A stretch of DNA of 64,000 nucleotides, from the NCBI GenBank assembly GCA_049610385.1, contig JBMYZL010000015.1, positions 1 to 64,000 on the forward strand. The letters run 5' to 3'. Made by a program: the position numbers and the translations under genes. Source of the DNA: JBMYZL01 sp049610385. GTDB lineage: Bacteria > Bacteroidota > Bacteroidia > Flavobacteriales_D > Sanyastnellaceae. The notes under the pieces are model-generated. The model had not been told where the DNA came from, did no database searches, and saw only the letters and a list, made by a program, of their open reading frames with translations. Below, one piece after another: positions 25,911-34,881 of the stretch; the first letter of the stretch is position 1, and every line of letters starts with the position of its first letter.

Positions 25911-27113
25911 TCAACCGCCCAGACTTCGAATGGCTGCTCGGAAGAACTGTTTCTCCTTCTCATAAGCTTCACCTGTAGCGGGTCCATTGAAACCGCTGTG
26001 AACATAGGCAATTTCCCCTTCTGGATTGAGAATGAGGGTGGTTGGAAAACTTTCAAATCCAGAGAGGAAATGCATTTTGTAGCTGGTTTCTTTTTTCTTG
26101 GCAGGACCCCCATAAACCATAGGCCAATCAACACCTAAATCTTCTTGGTATTGATTGAATTTTTTAAACACGTAACGCGGATTTGATTTTCGTTCAAATG
26201 CGACAGATGCAATCTGAATACCGGGAAATTCTGATTTCAATTCTTTAAGCATCCGCGCTTCATCCATGCAATTTGGACACCAGGTTCCCATCAAATCAAT
26301 CAAGGTAACAGCACCCTGAAACCGTTCAGCTGTCCAACGTTCAACAGTGCTATCCCGATCGACAACAACGGTGAAATCCAATGGCCCTTGAGCTTGCACC
26401 CGCAGCGGGTCTGTAAGGGGCATTTTACCAAGTTTTTTTCCCGAGATGGAGGCCTTGTAACCCGACGAGGAGTGGAAGAGCCCGTTTACCCCTTTTTCAT
26501 TGAAAGTCAAGTCCATTCTGTACAGGTGTGCACCATCGAAAGTTTGGAATTTGTACAAATCCTCACCATCCTTTTCAGCCCCGAAATACCGTAGGTCTCC
26601 TGTGTCGGTCCGAACCGTGGCCAAAGCCGATTCGTCATCTTTCTTGACAACAAGTTGTCCGAACCAGGAGGCACTCCCCTCCTTCGCAAAGGTCAAACCA
26701 TAAATTTCCTCTGTAGCAACGGGTGGTTCTTCTAGGCAAATGGGTGGCACGCCAGGCTGAATGGTTATGGGTGTCTGCTCAAATGGCTCTCTGCTTTTGT
26801 CGAGCCAACGGCCATGGAACACCCCCTTTTCATTCCACTCACCTTGAAAGAGGCCATCAAAAACAGGGATTCGATACGATCCATTTTCCTGTGTTTCTAA
26901 GGCGATATTCTCACCATAATTGCGCAGTTTCAGGCTTTCATGGTTTCCTTGGGCATAAGCTGAAATGACAACAGAGTCATTGATGCCAAAATTGATTTGA
27001 TACCAATCGGATTCGGCGGTAGAGGATGGATGGGAATGGGGTTCAGAACAACCCATAAAACCAAGGATGATGAATCCCGCGGCAAACCATGGAAAGACGT
27101 ACGCTTTGGTCAT
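25911..27113 (-). CDS. TlpA-like thioredoxin-fold lipoprotein
   Basis: A 400-residue lipoprotein with lipobox (LGFMGC, Cys22). The N-terminal ~230 residues form a beta-rich region common in Bacteroidota TlpA-like proteins. A C-terminal thioredoxin domain (~260-400) has the redox motif in LMGTWCPNCMDEARML and the cis-Pro region FPTTLILNPEGEI. It is likely a periplasmic thiol-disulfide oxidoreductase, for example reducing cysteines during cytochrome maturation. It lies 3 bases after the aldehyde dehydrogenase gene, so they are co-transcribed. Its stop codon abuts the stop of the convergent rpiB-M28 gene, together forming TGATCA. Confidence 0.9.
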   Translation of the reverse strand: MTKAYVFPWFAAGFIILGFMGCSEPHSHPSSTAESDWYQINFGINDSVVISAYAQGNHESLKLRNYGENIALETQENGSYRIPVFDGLFQGEWNEKGVFHGRWLDKSREPFEQTPITIQPGVPPICLEEPPVATEEIYGLTFAKEGSASWFGQLVVKKDDESALATVRTDTGDLRYFGAEKDGEDLYKFQTFDGAHLYRMDLTFNEKGVNGLFHSSSGYKASISGKKLGKMPLTDPLRVQAQGPLDFTVVVDRDSTVERWTAERFQGAVTLIDLMGTWCPNCMDEARMLKELKSEFPGIQIASVAFERKSNPRYVFKKFNQYQEDLGVDWPMVYGGPAKKKETSYKMHFLSGFESFPTTLILNPEGEIAYVHSGFNGPATGEAYEKEKQFFRAAIRSLGG

Positions 27114-27116
27114 GAT

Positions 27117-28646
27117 TCAAATGTCAAATTTGATGCCTTGTGCCAAAGGCAAGGTGGATCCATAATTGATGGTGTTTGTTTGCCTTCGCATGTAAGCTTT
27201 CCAAGCATCGGAACCAGATTCGCGACCACCACCCGTTTCTTTTTCACCCCCAAACGCACCCCCAATTTCTGCACCTGACGTACCGATGTTAACATTTGCA
27301 ATTCCGCAGTCGGAGCCTTTTGCACTGAGGAACAACTCAGACTCTCTTACGCTGTCTGTCATAATAGCACTTGACAACCCTTGAGCCACACCATTTTGGA
27401 TGTCAATGGCTTCTTCAAGGGTGTTGTATGACATGATATACAAAATAGGCGCAAACGTCTCATTTTGAACAATTTGCATATTGTTGTTGGCTTCGGCTAT
27501 CGCGGGCTTCACATAACAACCACTTTCATATCCACTGCCCCCAAGAACACCACCTTCAACGAGGAATTTACCACCTTGATCACGGACGGCTTGCAGGGCG
27601 TCTTGATACATCTGAACAGCGTCTGTATCTGTTAATGGACCCACATGGTTGTTCTCATCCAAGGGATCTCCAATCCTCAACTGACCATAGGCAGACACCA
27701 ATGCTTCTTTGACTTGATTGTAAATGGAGTTGTGAATGATCAGGCGCCGTGTGCTTGTGCAGCGCTGTCCACACGTTCCGACAGCACCGAAAACAGTAGC
27801 AGGGATGACCATTTTGAGGTCTGCGTGTTGAGAGATGATGACGGCGTTATTTCCACCCAACTCCAACAAACTCTTACCAAGCCTTGACCCCACAGTTCTG
27901 GCCACCGCTTTTCCCATTCGGGTGCTTCCTGTTGCGCTCACCAAAGGAATCCGCTCATCTTCACACAACTGCTGCCCAATATCCGCCCGTCCGCTCACTA
28001 CACAAGAAAGGGCTGCGGGTGCGTTGTTGGCTTTTGCGACCTCAATCCAAATGTTTTGACAAGCAATCGCACACAAAGAGGATTTTTCAGAGGGCTTCCA
28101 GACACAAGCGTTTCCGGCAATCCAGGCCAAGGCTGTGTTCCAGCACCATACAGCAACAGGGAAATTGAATGCGGAGATGATGCCCACAACACCAAAGGGA
28201 TGCCATTGTTCAAACATGCGGTGGTTGGGCCTCTCGCTGTGGGTGGTCATGCCGTACAGCATGCGAGATTGACCAACAGCGAAATCGCAGATGTCAATCA
28301 TTTCTTGAACTTCCCCAAGACCCTCTTGATAGGATTTACCCATCTCATAACTGACCAATGCACCGAGATCTTCTTTTTTGTCACGTAGTGCATTGCCGAA
28401 TTGGCGTACAACCTCCCCACGCAAAGGCGCAGGGATATCTTGCCACTCTTTTTGAGCGTTTTGTGCCGCGACAATGGCATGATCGAGCTCTTGTGGGCTT
28501 CCACAGGTAAATTTAGCGATGACCTTGCCGTCCACTGGGGAGATAGATGAAACCTCCTCTCCGGACCCAACTTGTTGATTACCAATAAATACACCGCCGT
28601 TTTCGGCGTGAATACCAAGGCGCTTCAGAATGTCTTGCATGTTCAT
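27117..28646 (-). CDS. ALDH7-type aldehyde dehydrogenase (probable aminoadipate-semialdehyde dehydrogenase)
   Basis: A 509-residue NAD(P)-dependent aldehyde dehydrogenase. The glutamate motif LLELGGNNAVI and the catalytic cysteine in GTCGQRCTSTRRL are intact. The C-terminal stretch GGAFGGEKETGGGRESGSD then WKAYMRRQTNTINY is characteristic of the ALDH7/antiquitin group, which oxidises alpha-aminoadipic semialdehyde (piperideine-6-carboxylate) in lysine breakdown. Substrate is inferred from family only. It is first in an operon with the TlpA-like gene. A -7 box (TAAATTTG, 28658-28651) ends 4 bases before ATG 28646, so the transcript may be leaderless; the second ATG (28640) is an alternative start. 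Confidence 0.93.
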   Translation of the reverse strand: MNMQDILKRLGIHAENGGVFIGNQQVGSGEEVSSISPVDGKVIAKFTCGSPQELDHAIVAAQNAQKEWQDIPAPLRGEVVRQFGNALRDKKEDLGALVSYEMGKSYQEGLGEVQEMIDICDFAVGQSRMLYGMTTHSERPNHRMFEQWHPFGVVGIISAFNFPVAVWCWNTALAWIAGNACVWKPSEKSSLCAIACQNIWIEVAKANNAPAALSCVVSGRADIGQQLCEDERIPLVSATGSTRMGKAVARTVGSRLGKSLLELGGNNAVIISQHADLKMVIPATVFGAVGTCGQRCTSTRRLIIHNSIYNQVKEALVSAYGQLRIGDPLDENNHVGPLTDTDAVQMYQDALQAVRDQGGKFLVEGGVLGGSGYESGCYVKPAIAEANNNMQIVQNETFAPILYIMSYNTLEEAIDIQNGVAQGLSSAIMTDSVRESELFLSAKGSDCGIANVNIGTSGAEIGGAFGGEKETGGGRESGSDAWKAYMRRQTNTINYGSTLPLAQGIKFDI

Positions 28647-28650
28647 GTCA

Positions 28651-28658
28651 CAAATTTA
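28651..28658 (-). promoter_or_regulatory. -7 box abutting the aldehyde dehydrogenase start
   Basis: TAAATTTG on the minus strand fits TAnnTTTG and lies 4 bases from ATG 28646. No clear -33 TTG was checked at the ideal distance. Confidence 0.5.
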
Positions 28659-28696
28659 ATAGGTACAGGATGGATGGGGGATTTATGTGAAACAAA

Positions 28697-30547
28697 TCAA
28701 CGGCCCATGTGGATCAACAAGACGCTGAGGTCCGATTGAGAAACCCCTGAAATGGCCGCAGCTTGAGCAAGGTTTTTTGGTCGTTGTGCGGCCAACTTTT
28801 CTCTTGATTCCGCGGAAAGTGCGGAAATGGATTGATAATCGAAATTCAATGGAATGGAAATGTTGTCCAAGCGCTTGAGTTTGTTCGCCATTTCTTTTTC
28901 CTTTTCAATGTACCCTTCGTATTTGATTGCGATTTCAACAGAGCGCTGCACGTCCTCTGAGAAATCATCAAAGGCAGCACACATCACTGTGAGATCGGAC
29001 ATGTTGATTTCTGGACGAGAAAGCAAGGTTTGTGCCTTGACTTTTTGTTTGAGGGGGCTGCTGTTTTTGGATTGAAGAACATCATGGGCTTCTTCCGGGG
29101 CAATACTGGTTTTCAAAACCAACTTGTGGAGTTTTTTTGTGTTGTCCTTTTTGAGATGAAAGGCTTGCACCCTGTCTTCGCTGGCCAAACCAATTCGTTC
29201 TGAGATTGGGGTCAGTCGTTCGTCGGCATTGTCTTGCCGCAACAGGATTCGGTATTCTGCACGAGACGTAAACATTCGATAGGGTTCTTTGGTCCCTTTT
29301 GTGACCAAGTCGTCAATCAATACACCGATATATGCTTCATCTCGGCCGAGCACTACGGGCTCCATGTTCCACGTGGAACGTGCCGCATTGATTCCAGCCA
29401 TTAACCCTTGTGCGGCTGCTTCCTCGTATCCTGTAGTTCCATTGATTTGTCCCGCGAAGTATAACCCTTTGATGCTTTTGGTTTCCAAAGAGTGGTGTAT
29501 TTGTGTAGGATGAAAGAAGTCATATTCAACAGCGTAACCAGGGCGGAATATTTTGGCTTTTTCGAATCCTTTGACGTGTTGTAATGCTTTGATTTGGGTG
29601 TCTTCCGGCAAGCTAGTTGAAAACCCATTGACATATACTTCAACGGTATTCCATCCTTCGGGTTCTACGAAAATTTGGTGGGCGTCTTTCTCTGAGAACC
29701 GATCTATTTTGTCTTCAATTGAGGGGCAATACCGGGGCCCCAGTCCTTGTATGCGCCCATTGAACATCGGAGAGCGATCGAACCCTTCTCGCAATATTTC
29801 ATGAACAACATCGGAGGTGTATGTGATGTGACAGCTGCGCTGTCTTGATAGCTGGTGCTTTTGCAAATAGGAGAAAGTTTTGGGGTCGGCATCACCCAAC
29901 TGTTCTTCCATTTTGCTGTAATCCAAGCTTCGTCCATCTACGCGGGGAGGAGTTCCTGTCTTCATCCGGTCCGATGTAAAGCCCAACTGGACGAGTTGTT
30001 CAGTGATTCCTGTAGATGATCTTTCACCGGCTCGGCCACCGCCAAATTGTCTTTCCCCGATGTGCATAAGTGCGTTGAGGAAGGTGCCGTTGGTGAGAAT
30101 CACAGAGGGGGCCCGTATGATTCCACCGACTTGAGTCTGAACCCCAACACAACGTTCTTGCTCCAGAACGACACCAGTGACCATGTCTTGCCAAAAATCC
30201 AATTTGGGTGTTTTTTCCAATCGAAGGCGCCAGGATTCAGCAAATCGGTTTCGATCATTCTGGGTCCTTGGGCTCCACATGGCGGGACCCTTGGATTTGT
30301 TAAGCATGCGGAATTGAATTGCGCTTTCATCGCTGACCAAGCCTGAGTATCCCCCGAGCGCATCGATTTCTCTGACAATCTGTCCTTTTGCAATCCCCCC
30401 CATGGCGGGATTGCAACTCATTTGACCGATCACCCCCATATTCATGGTGATGAGAAGGGTGGAGGCTCCGAGATTTGCGGCCGCTGCGGCGGCTTCATTG
30501 CCTGCGTGTCCGGCACCGACAACAATCACATCATAGGAAGACATCAT
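28697..30547 (-). CDS. mnmG: tRNA uridine-5-carboxymethylaminomethyl modification enzyme MnmG
   Basis: An FAD-dependent enzyme of 616 residues, full length, that works with MnmE to install cmnm5 at U34 of several tRNAs. The FAD-binding N-terminus is YDVIVVGAGHAGNEAAAAAA. The GidA signatures GGIAKGQIVREIDALGG and GLYFAGQINGTTGYEEAAAQG are visible, and the C-terminal helical domain ends normally. It lies 7 bases after ybeY and is the last gene of a four-gene operon. Two ATG codons (30547, 30544) are both possible. Confidence 0.98.
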   Translation of the reverse strand: MMSSYDVIVVGAGHAGNEAAAAAANLGASTLLITMNMGVIGQMSCNPAMGGIAKGQIVREIDALGGYSGLVSDESAIQFRMLNKSKGPAMWSPRTQNDRNRFAESWRLRLEKTPKLDFWQDMVTGVVLEQERCVGVQTQVGGIIRAPSVILTNGTFLNALMHIGERQFGGGRAGERSSTGITEQLVQLGFTSDRMKTGTPPRVDGRSLDYSKMEEQLGDADPKTFSYLQKHQLSRQRSCHITYTSDVVHEILREGFDRSPMFNGRIQGLGPRYCPSIEDKIDRFSEKDAHQIFVEPEGWNTVEVYVNGFSTSLPEDTQIKALQHVKGFEKAKIFRPGYAVEYDFFHPTQIHHSLETKSIKGLYFAGQINGTTGYEEAAAQGLMAGINAARSTWNMEPVVLGRDEAYIGVLIDDLVTKGTKEPYRMFTSRAEYRILLRQDNADERLTPISERIGLASEDRVQAFHLKKDNTKKLHKLVLKTSIAPEEAHDVLQSKNSSPLKQKVKAQTLLSRPEINMSDLTVMCAAFDDFSEDVQRSVEIAIKYEGYIEKEKEMANKLKRLDNISIPLNFDYQSISALSAESREKLAAQRPKNLAQAAAISGVSQSDLSVLLIHMGR

Positions 30548-30554
30548 AGCGAGT

Positions 30555-30980
30555 TCAATGTTTCACGTGGAACAATTGGGCAAGGGCTCGGTTCTCAGCC
30601 TCTCGCATTGCGGCCTGTGTTTGAGTTGTTTTGTCCTGAAAACCAATTAGATGGAGAACCCCGTGAACCAAAACACGGGCCATTTCTTCACGCTGGCTGA
30701 CGCCGTATTTTTTGGCGTTGTCCTGTACGCGGGGAACCGAAACGAATAGGTCGCCTGACACCCAATCGTCAACACAATAATCAAACGTGATGATGTCCGT
30801 GTAATCGTTGTGTTGTAGGCTTTCCTGATTGATTTTCAATAGATAAGCATCAGAGCAGAACACCACTGTGATTTCACCCAGTCTTTTTTCGTACCCTTCA
30901 ATGATAGCGGTCAGCCACCTCCGAGTTTCCCGAATACCAGGCAATCGATAAGTGGTGTCTTCCTTTGTGAATAGAATCAC
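30555..30980 (-). CDS. ybeY: Endoribonuclease YbeY (rRNA maturation factor)
   Basis: A 141-residue UPF0054 metalloprotein that matures the 3' end of 16S rRNA and takes part in ribosome quality control. The metal motif is HGVLHLIGFQDK: the two first histidines are clear, but the usual third one (GYDH) is replaced by DK, as I recall for other Bacteroidota. VFCSDAYLLKINQ and DIITFDY are also typical. I chose GTG 30980 because it overlaps the stop of the upstream kinase gene (GTGA) and leaves a normal length. The open frame extends to 31037 but would lie inside that gene. Confidence 0.92.
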   Translation of the reverse strand: MILFTKEDTTYRLPGIRETRRWLTAIIEGYEKRLGEITVVFCSDAYLLKINQESLQHNDYTDIITFDYCVDDWVSGDLFVSVPRVQDNAKKYGVSQREEMARVLVHGVLHLIGFQDKTTQTQAAMREAENRALAQLFHVKH

Positions 30981-31390
30981 GTGAAAACACTGACGAACTT
31001 CAGCTCCACAACACGACCATCCTCCAAAAATTCGCAATCGTCAGCGAGGGATCTCATCAGGAATACTCCTCGGCCGTTGGGTTTTTCTATGTTTTCAGGG
31101 GAGGTGGGGTCGGGAACGTTGTCGTAATCAAAGCCGGGCCCCTGGTCTTGAATCCGAAAAAACAAGTCTTTGTCTTGGACTTCATATTCCACGACAACAT
31201 CTTTCGTGTTGTCCAATTTGTTGCCATGTACAATGGCGTTGTTGACAGCCTCGGTCATGGCAATCAACACATCTCCGTAGCATTCTTCTTGGAAATTCCC
31301 AGCCCCGCGGATGTCATCAATCAATCGCTCAACCAAGGCGATGTTTTGGGGGATGGAGGGAAATCGGAGCTCCTGCATGGTCTCTGTCAT
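30977..31390 (-). CDS. RsbW-like serine/threonine kinase (anti-sigma-factor type ATPase)
   Basis: A 137-residue stand-alone GHKL ATPase domain. The N box is MTEAVNNAIVHGNK, G1 is DQGPGFDYDNVPD and G2 is GRGVFLMRSLAD. There is no histidine-phosphotransfer domain, which matches the RsbW/SpoIIAB group that binds sigma factors or phosphorylates anti-anti-sigma (STAS) proteins. No sigma factor or STAS gene is in the window, so the target is unknown. Both ends overlap neighbours (ATGA with the DUF4175 gene, GTGA with ybeY). Confidence 0.9.
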   Translation of the reverse strand: MTETMQELRFPSIPQNIALVERLIDDIRGAGNFQEECYGDVLIAMTEAVNNAIVHGNKLDNTKDVVVEYEVQDKDLFFRIQDQGPGFDYDNVPDPTSPENIEKPNGRGVFLMRSLADDCEFLEDGRVVELKFVSVFT

Positions 31391-34300
31391 GGCTGGGGAA
31401 TAATATCGTTGCCCAAAGTATTGAAATATTCGTTTACCCGTTCACGGTAATAAGGTTCTAATTCAGGTGGAATTGTTCGTAACCACTCTGTTTCTGACTC
31501 CTTTTTGTCCAAGTATTCTTGCAAGGACGGTGGGGGTGGGGTGTCCAAATCTCTTCCTGTTCGCGATTTGCGCTCTTCTTTTTCTCCACGGATTCTTTCG
31601 GCTTCTTCAGCTTCCAGTAGCCGCGTCATGATGTCACGTTGGCGTTCAATGGCTTCGAGGTCAATTTCGCGGTTGACGAGTTGACGTTCTAGGGCCTCCA
31701 TTTCAGCTGCGATTTGTTTGAAGCCGTTGCCGGCCCCTTGCCCCGTTTCATTGAGCTCAGATCCTTTTTTCTCAGCCATTTGTCGCAACGCACGTTGTTG
31801 AGCCGCCATTTCTGCCAATTCTTTGCTCAGCTTCCGTTTCTCCGAAGGTGTTGATCCAGAATTGGCCCCCTCACCCATGGACTTTTTCATCTGCTCAAGC
31901 TTCTTTCCCAACGCGTCTTGCATGCGCTTCATGTCACCAGCACTGGGTGAGGGTGAAGGTTTGCCATTTCCTCCGGGCTTTTGGCAATTTCCACTGCCGG
32001 GTTGAGATTCTGCCATCGACTGTTGCATTTGTTGCAAGGCTTCATCGAGCATAAGTGCCAAATTGTTGAAGCTCGTCATGACGTACTGCTGGTTGGCGGT
32101 GATTTCGTCCGTCATCCGGTCACCAAACCCACCCAGCGCTTTTTCCATGTGGTGGTTGACCAAACCAATTTCGCGGTTGACCATTGAAGACAGTTGGGGA
32201 ATGCGTTTGGACAAGGCAAACAGGGAGTCTTCAACCATTTTTGAATCATCCTGGAGTCGTCTCTGCGTCTGACCGTGCTCTGTATACCGGGGGTCATCGG
32301 CCGCTGTTTGGCGCAAATCAGCCATGACGAATTCTTCATCAAATGACAAAGAGATGATGTTTTCCAGCAGTGCGCGTAGGGCCTCCATGTCTTCCTCCGC
32401 ACTTTCCTGTTGCATCTCCATTTGCATTTGTTGCATTTGTTGGGCCATTTGCTTCATGTCATCAGCAGCCTGTTGTTGCTGATCAGCGGCTTTTTTGTTT
32501 TTTTCTTTTTCCAACTGCTCGGCACCTTCTTTCATATTCTCTTGAATTTCCCCCTTCTCTTGGGAGATGTCCATCATCGGGTTGGGGTTTTCAAGTTCAC
32601 TGTTCTTTTTTTCCAACTCCTCATAGGTTTCGGTCAGCTTTTCAAAAGCATCATTTAATTCTTCCTGTCGTTCCTTCAGTTTCTCATTGTCTTCGCTTTC
32701 ATACCGGGTGTCGTCTGCCAGATCTTGTTGCTTTTGGGCCAATTCCTCGAGCTCTTTCATGACGTCTTCCATGCCTACTTCCCATTCCAACTGCTTGAAT
32801 TGTTCCAAGGCACGATCCAACTCCTTTTCCAATGACTCCTGATCCACATCCATGTTTTCCAACTGTTGGTTCATCTCTTCCAACATATCGGGTTCCATGT
32901 CCTCCATCAACCGCCTCATTTCGTCATAAATGGCCTGGAGTTCATCGGACATGACATTTTCCATCAACTCCTGAAGTTGTTCTTGTTTTTCCAAAATGCG
33001 TTCCTCTTCAGGAGAAAACTCTTGTTCCTTCAGGTTCATTTGCTCCGTTTGTTGTCGCAATTCGTCCAATTGTCGTTGAAGCTCTTCTTGTTTCTTGAGA
33101 AATGCTTCAACTGCGCGTTCATCCTGCCAATCAAATTTGTCGTCTTTGCGTAACGTGGCTTTCAATTCATCGAGCTCTTCACGAAGGTCTTGGGCATCCT
33201 CGAGTCGTTGTTCCAAGTCTTCTGTCAAGGCTTCACCCGTTTCTTTCCGCTCTTTTTTGATTTCATCTGCAGTGGGAGTGGAATGGACCCAAACTTTGCT
33301 TCGTGTGGATTTGGGACCGTTGACAGCGTCATTGTCAAAAACTTCAAACCAATACTCCACAACATCCCCTGGCAAAACCCCAATGTCCTTCATGTCCCAA
33401 CGATGGACGAAATCACCCGAACGACCACTGGGTTCAGGCAGTTCAACATGAATGGTTTCACCAATTTTGAATGGTTGAGAAGGTCCGGCCATCAGATCTT
33501 GTGTGATGTCTTCGGGTCGTTCCAAAAATCGCGCGGACAAGCGCAATCGACTGAAACCATAATCATCTTGAACTGTGCCATAGAAATACCGAAGGCTCCT
33601 CAGTGTAGAGTCCAATTCTTCTTCGACGCGAATGGCTGGATGTTGGTCGCGAATCACCTCCAATGCATATCGAATGGAGTCAGGCGCCCCCAAGGCCTTG
33701 TTTTCAGGAATCAACCAATAGGGGTCAGATTTGATGGCTTGCGTCCTAAACTGGATTTGTTGGTTGGGCAGAGGAGTTCCAGCGATGGTGTTAATTCCCA
33801 ATCGCATCCGCACCACGTCTGCATCACGTGGTGTGATTTGCCAAGTGATTTTGGACCCTTCCGGAACCCGGATGTCCCCGGCATTGGCTGAAGTGTTGTC
33901 TGACCAGTCCGTGTAATCAGGGGCATCGACCTGAATGGTGAATTGGCCAATTCCTGGGATGTTCAGGGGTTGAATCGTGTAGGGTTGGGAATCATATCCC
34001 GCCGCACGAAAGTGAAAGGTTGTTTCGGATTGAATGTTTGGAAACCTGTGTGCGAACACGCCTGGGTTTTGCGTGGGTCGCATGCGAAAAGAGGCGCCAT
34101 TTGAGACAAGTGAGACCACACCGGGAATGGCTTCACCAGTCAATCTGACCTCCACATCAAACGAATTGTTTTGTGGCGTTTGAAGAGGTGTGGAAAGCAA
34201 CTCATAGGTGAAGGGTGGGGGTGCAACAAAGGATGATCGATGCTGAATCAACCTGTGGGAGGGTTCCTTGACCCATGCGGGCTGCCAGAACCACAACCCC

Positions 34301-34800
34301 AAAAACACGAGCATTGGGGGCAATGCATACCGCAGGTATTGTAAGTTTTCTCGAATGGAGATGGCCGTGAGAAAGGGAATGGGGGCCATTTCGGAGATCC
34401 GTTGGTCAATGGAGGCCAGCAAGAGCGAAGTGTCTGGAACTTCATCAACCTGGTCTTGGAGTTGAAGGGTGTTCAGCAGTTTGTCGGCCACCTCTGGAAA
34501 ATGCTCACCGATCAATCGGCTTGCTTCTTTTCGACTCAAACGTTTACCGACACCCAACAAAGCCAAGAGCGGCCGAACCACCCAACCCACGACAGCAGCG
34601 GTGAACATCACCACAAACGTCCAAAACACCACGGTTCGCCCCGCAACACCGAAGCGACCCAATTGCTCCAAAACCACGGCCAGCAGCCACCCAAAGCCAC
34701 CCAACGCTGCAGTCAGCAGTGCGCCGCGGATGAGTGCGTTGCGGTGGTGCTTTCGGATGTAACCATCCAGCTTTTTCAGGAGGTCGGCACGATTTCCCAT
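31387..34800 (-). CDS. DUF4175-family membrane protein
   Basis: A 1137-residue protein. Three transmembrane segments lie in the first ~180 residues (ALIRGALLTAALGGFGWLL, TVVFWTFVVMFTAAVVGWVV, LPPMLVFLGLWFW). A large extracytoplasmic beta-rich region (~180-500) follows. From ~510 to ~1100 the chain is highly charged, rich in Glu, Gln, Lys and Met, and predicted coiled-coil (for example MKQMAQQMQQMQMEMQQ). This layout matches the DUF4175 family of Bacteroidota. The function is not known to me. It heads the operon with the RsbW-like kinase, ybeY and mnmG. A -7-like box lies 7 bases before the ATG. Confidence 0.88.
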   Translation of the reverse strand: MGNRADLLKKLDGYIRKHHRNALIRGALLTAALGGFGWLLAVVLEQLGRFGVAGRTVVFWTFVVMFTAAVVGWVVRPLLALLGVGKRLSRKEASRLIGEHFPEVADKLLNTLQLQDQVDEVPDTSLLLASIDQRISEMAPIPFLTAISIRENLQYLRYALPPMLVFLGLWFWQPAWVKEPSHRLIQHRSSFVAPPPFTYELLSTPLQTPQNNSFDVEVRLTGEAIPGVVSLVSNGASFRMRPTQNPGVFAHRFPNIQSETTFHFRAAGYDSQPYTIQPLNIPGIGQFTIQVDAPDYTDWSDNTSANAGDIRVPEGSKITWQITPRDADVVRMRLGINTIAGTPLPNQQIQFRTQAIKSDPYWLIPENKALGAPDSIRYALEVIRDQHPAIRVEEELDSTLRSLRYFYGTVQDDYGFSRLRLSARFLERPEDITQDLMAGPSQPFKIGETIHVELPEPSGRSGDFVHRWDMKDIGVLPGDVVEYWFEVFDNDAVNGPKSTRSKVWVHSTPTADEIKKERKETGEALTEDLEQRLEDAQDLREELDELKATLRKDDKFDWQDERAVEAFLKKQEELQRQLDELRQQTEQMNLKEQEFSPEEERILEKQEQLQELMENVMSDELQAIYDEMRRLMEDMEPDMLEEMNQQLENMDVDQESLEKELDRALEQFKQLEWEVGMEDVMKELEELAQKQQDLADDTRYESEDNEKLKERQEELNDAFEKLTETYEELEKKNSELENPNPMMDISQEKGEIQENMKEGAEQLEKEKNKKAADQQQQAADDMKQMAQQMQQMQMEMQQESAEEDMEALRALLENIISLSFDEEFVMADLRQTAADDPRYTEHGQTQRRLQDDSKMVEDSLFALSKRIPQLSSMVNREIGLVNHHMEKALGGFGDRMTDEITANQQYVMTSFNNLALMLDEALQQMQQSMAESQPGSGNCQKPGGNGKPSPSPSAGDMKRMQDALGKKLEQMKKSMGEGANSGSTPSEKRKLSKELAEMAAQQRALRQMAEKKGSELNETGQGAGNGFKQIAAEMEALERQLVNREIDLEAIERQRDIMTRLLEAEEAERIRGEKEERKSRTGRDLDTPPPPSLQEYLDKKESETEWLRTIPPELEPYYRERVNEYFNTLGNDIIPQP

Positions 34801-34807
34801 GAACCCA

Positions 34808-34815
34808 CGAAAATA
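34808..34815 (-). promoter_or_regulatory. -7-like box just before the DUF4175 gene
   Basis: TATTTTCG on the minus strand differs from TAnnTTTG at one base and ends 7 bases before ATG 34800. The context (CCGTATTTT) repeats that of the bactofilin box. Confidence 0.4.
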
Positions 34816-34835
34816 CGGAATGAAAGCGCTGCATG

Positions 34836-34864
34836 TTGGAACAAGGGAATCAACCTTAATTTCG
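34836..34864 (+). promoter_or_regulatory. Probable promoter of the lamin-tail T9SS substrate
   Basis: TTG (34836-34838), an 18-base spacer and TAATTTCG (34857-34864, one mismatch) lie 17 bases before ATG 34882. Confidence 0.5.
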
Positions 34865-34881
34865 CGCAGAATTCACACGGA

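Noticed and set aside
34402..34881. Upstream in-frame extension of the lamin-tail protein (160 codons)
   Set aside because: It lies antisense to the DUF4175 gene; a clean signal peptide begins at 34882 after a promoter.
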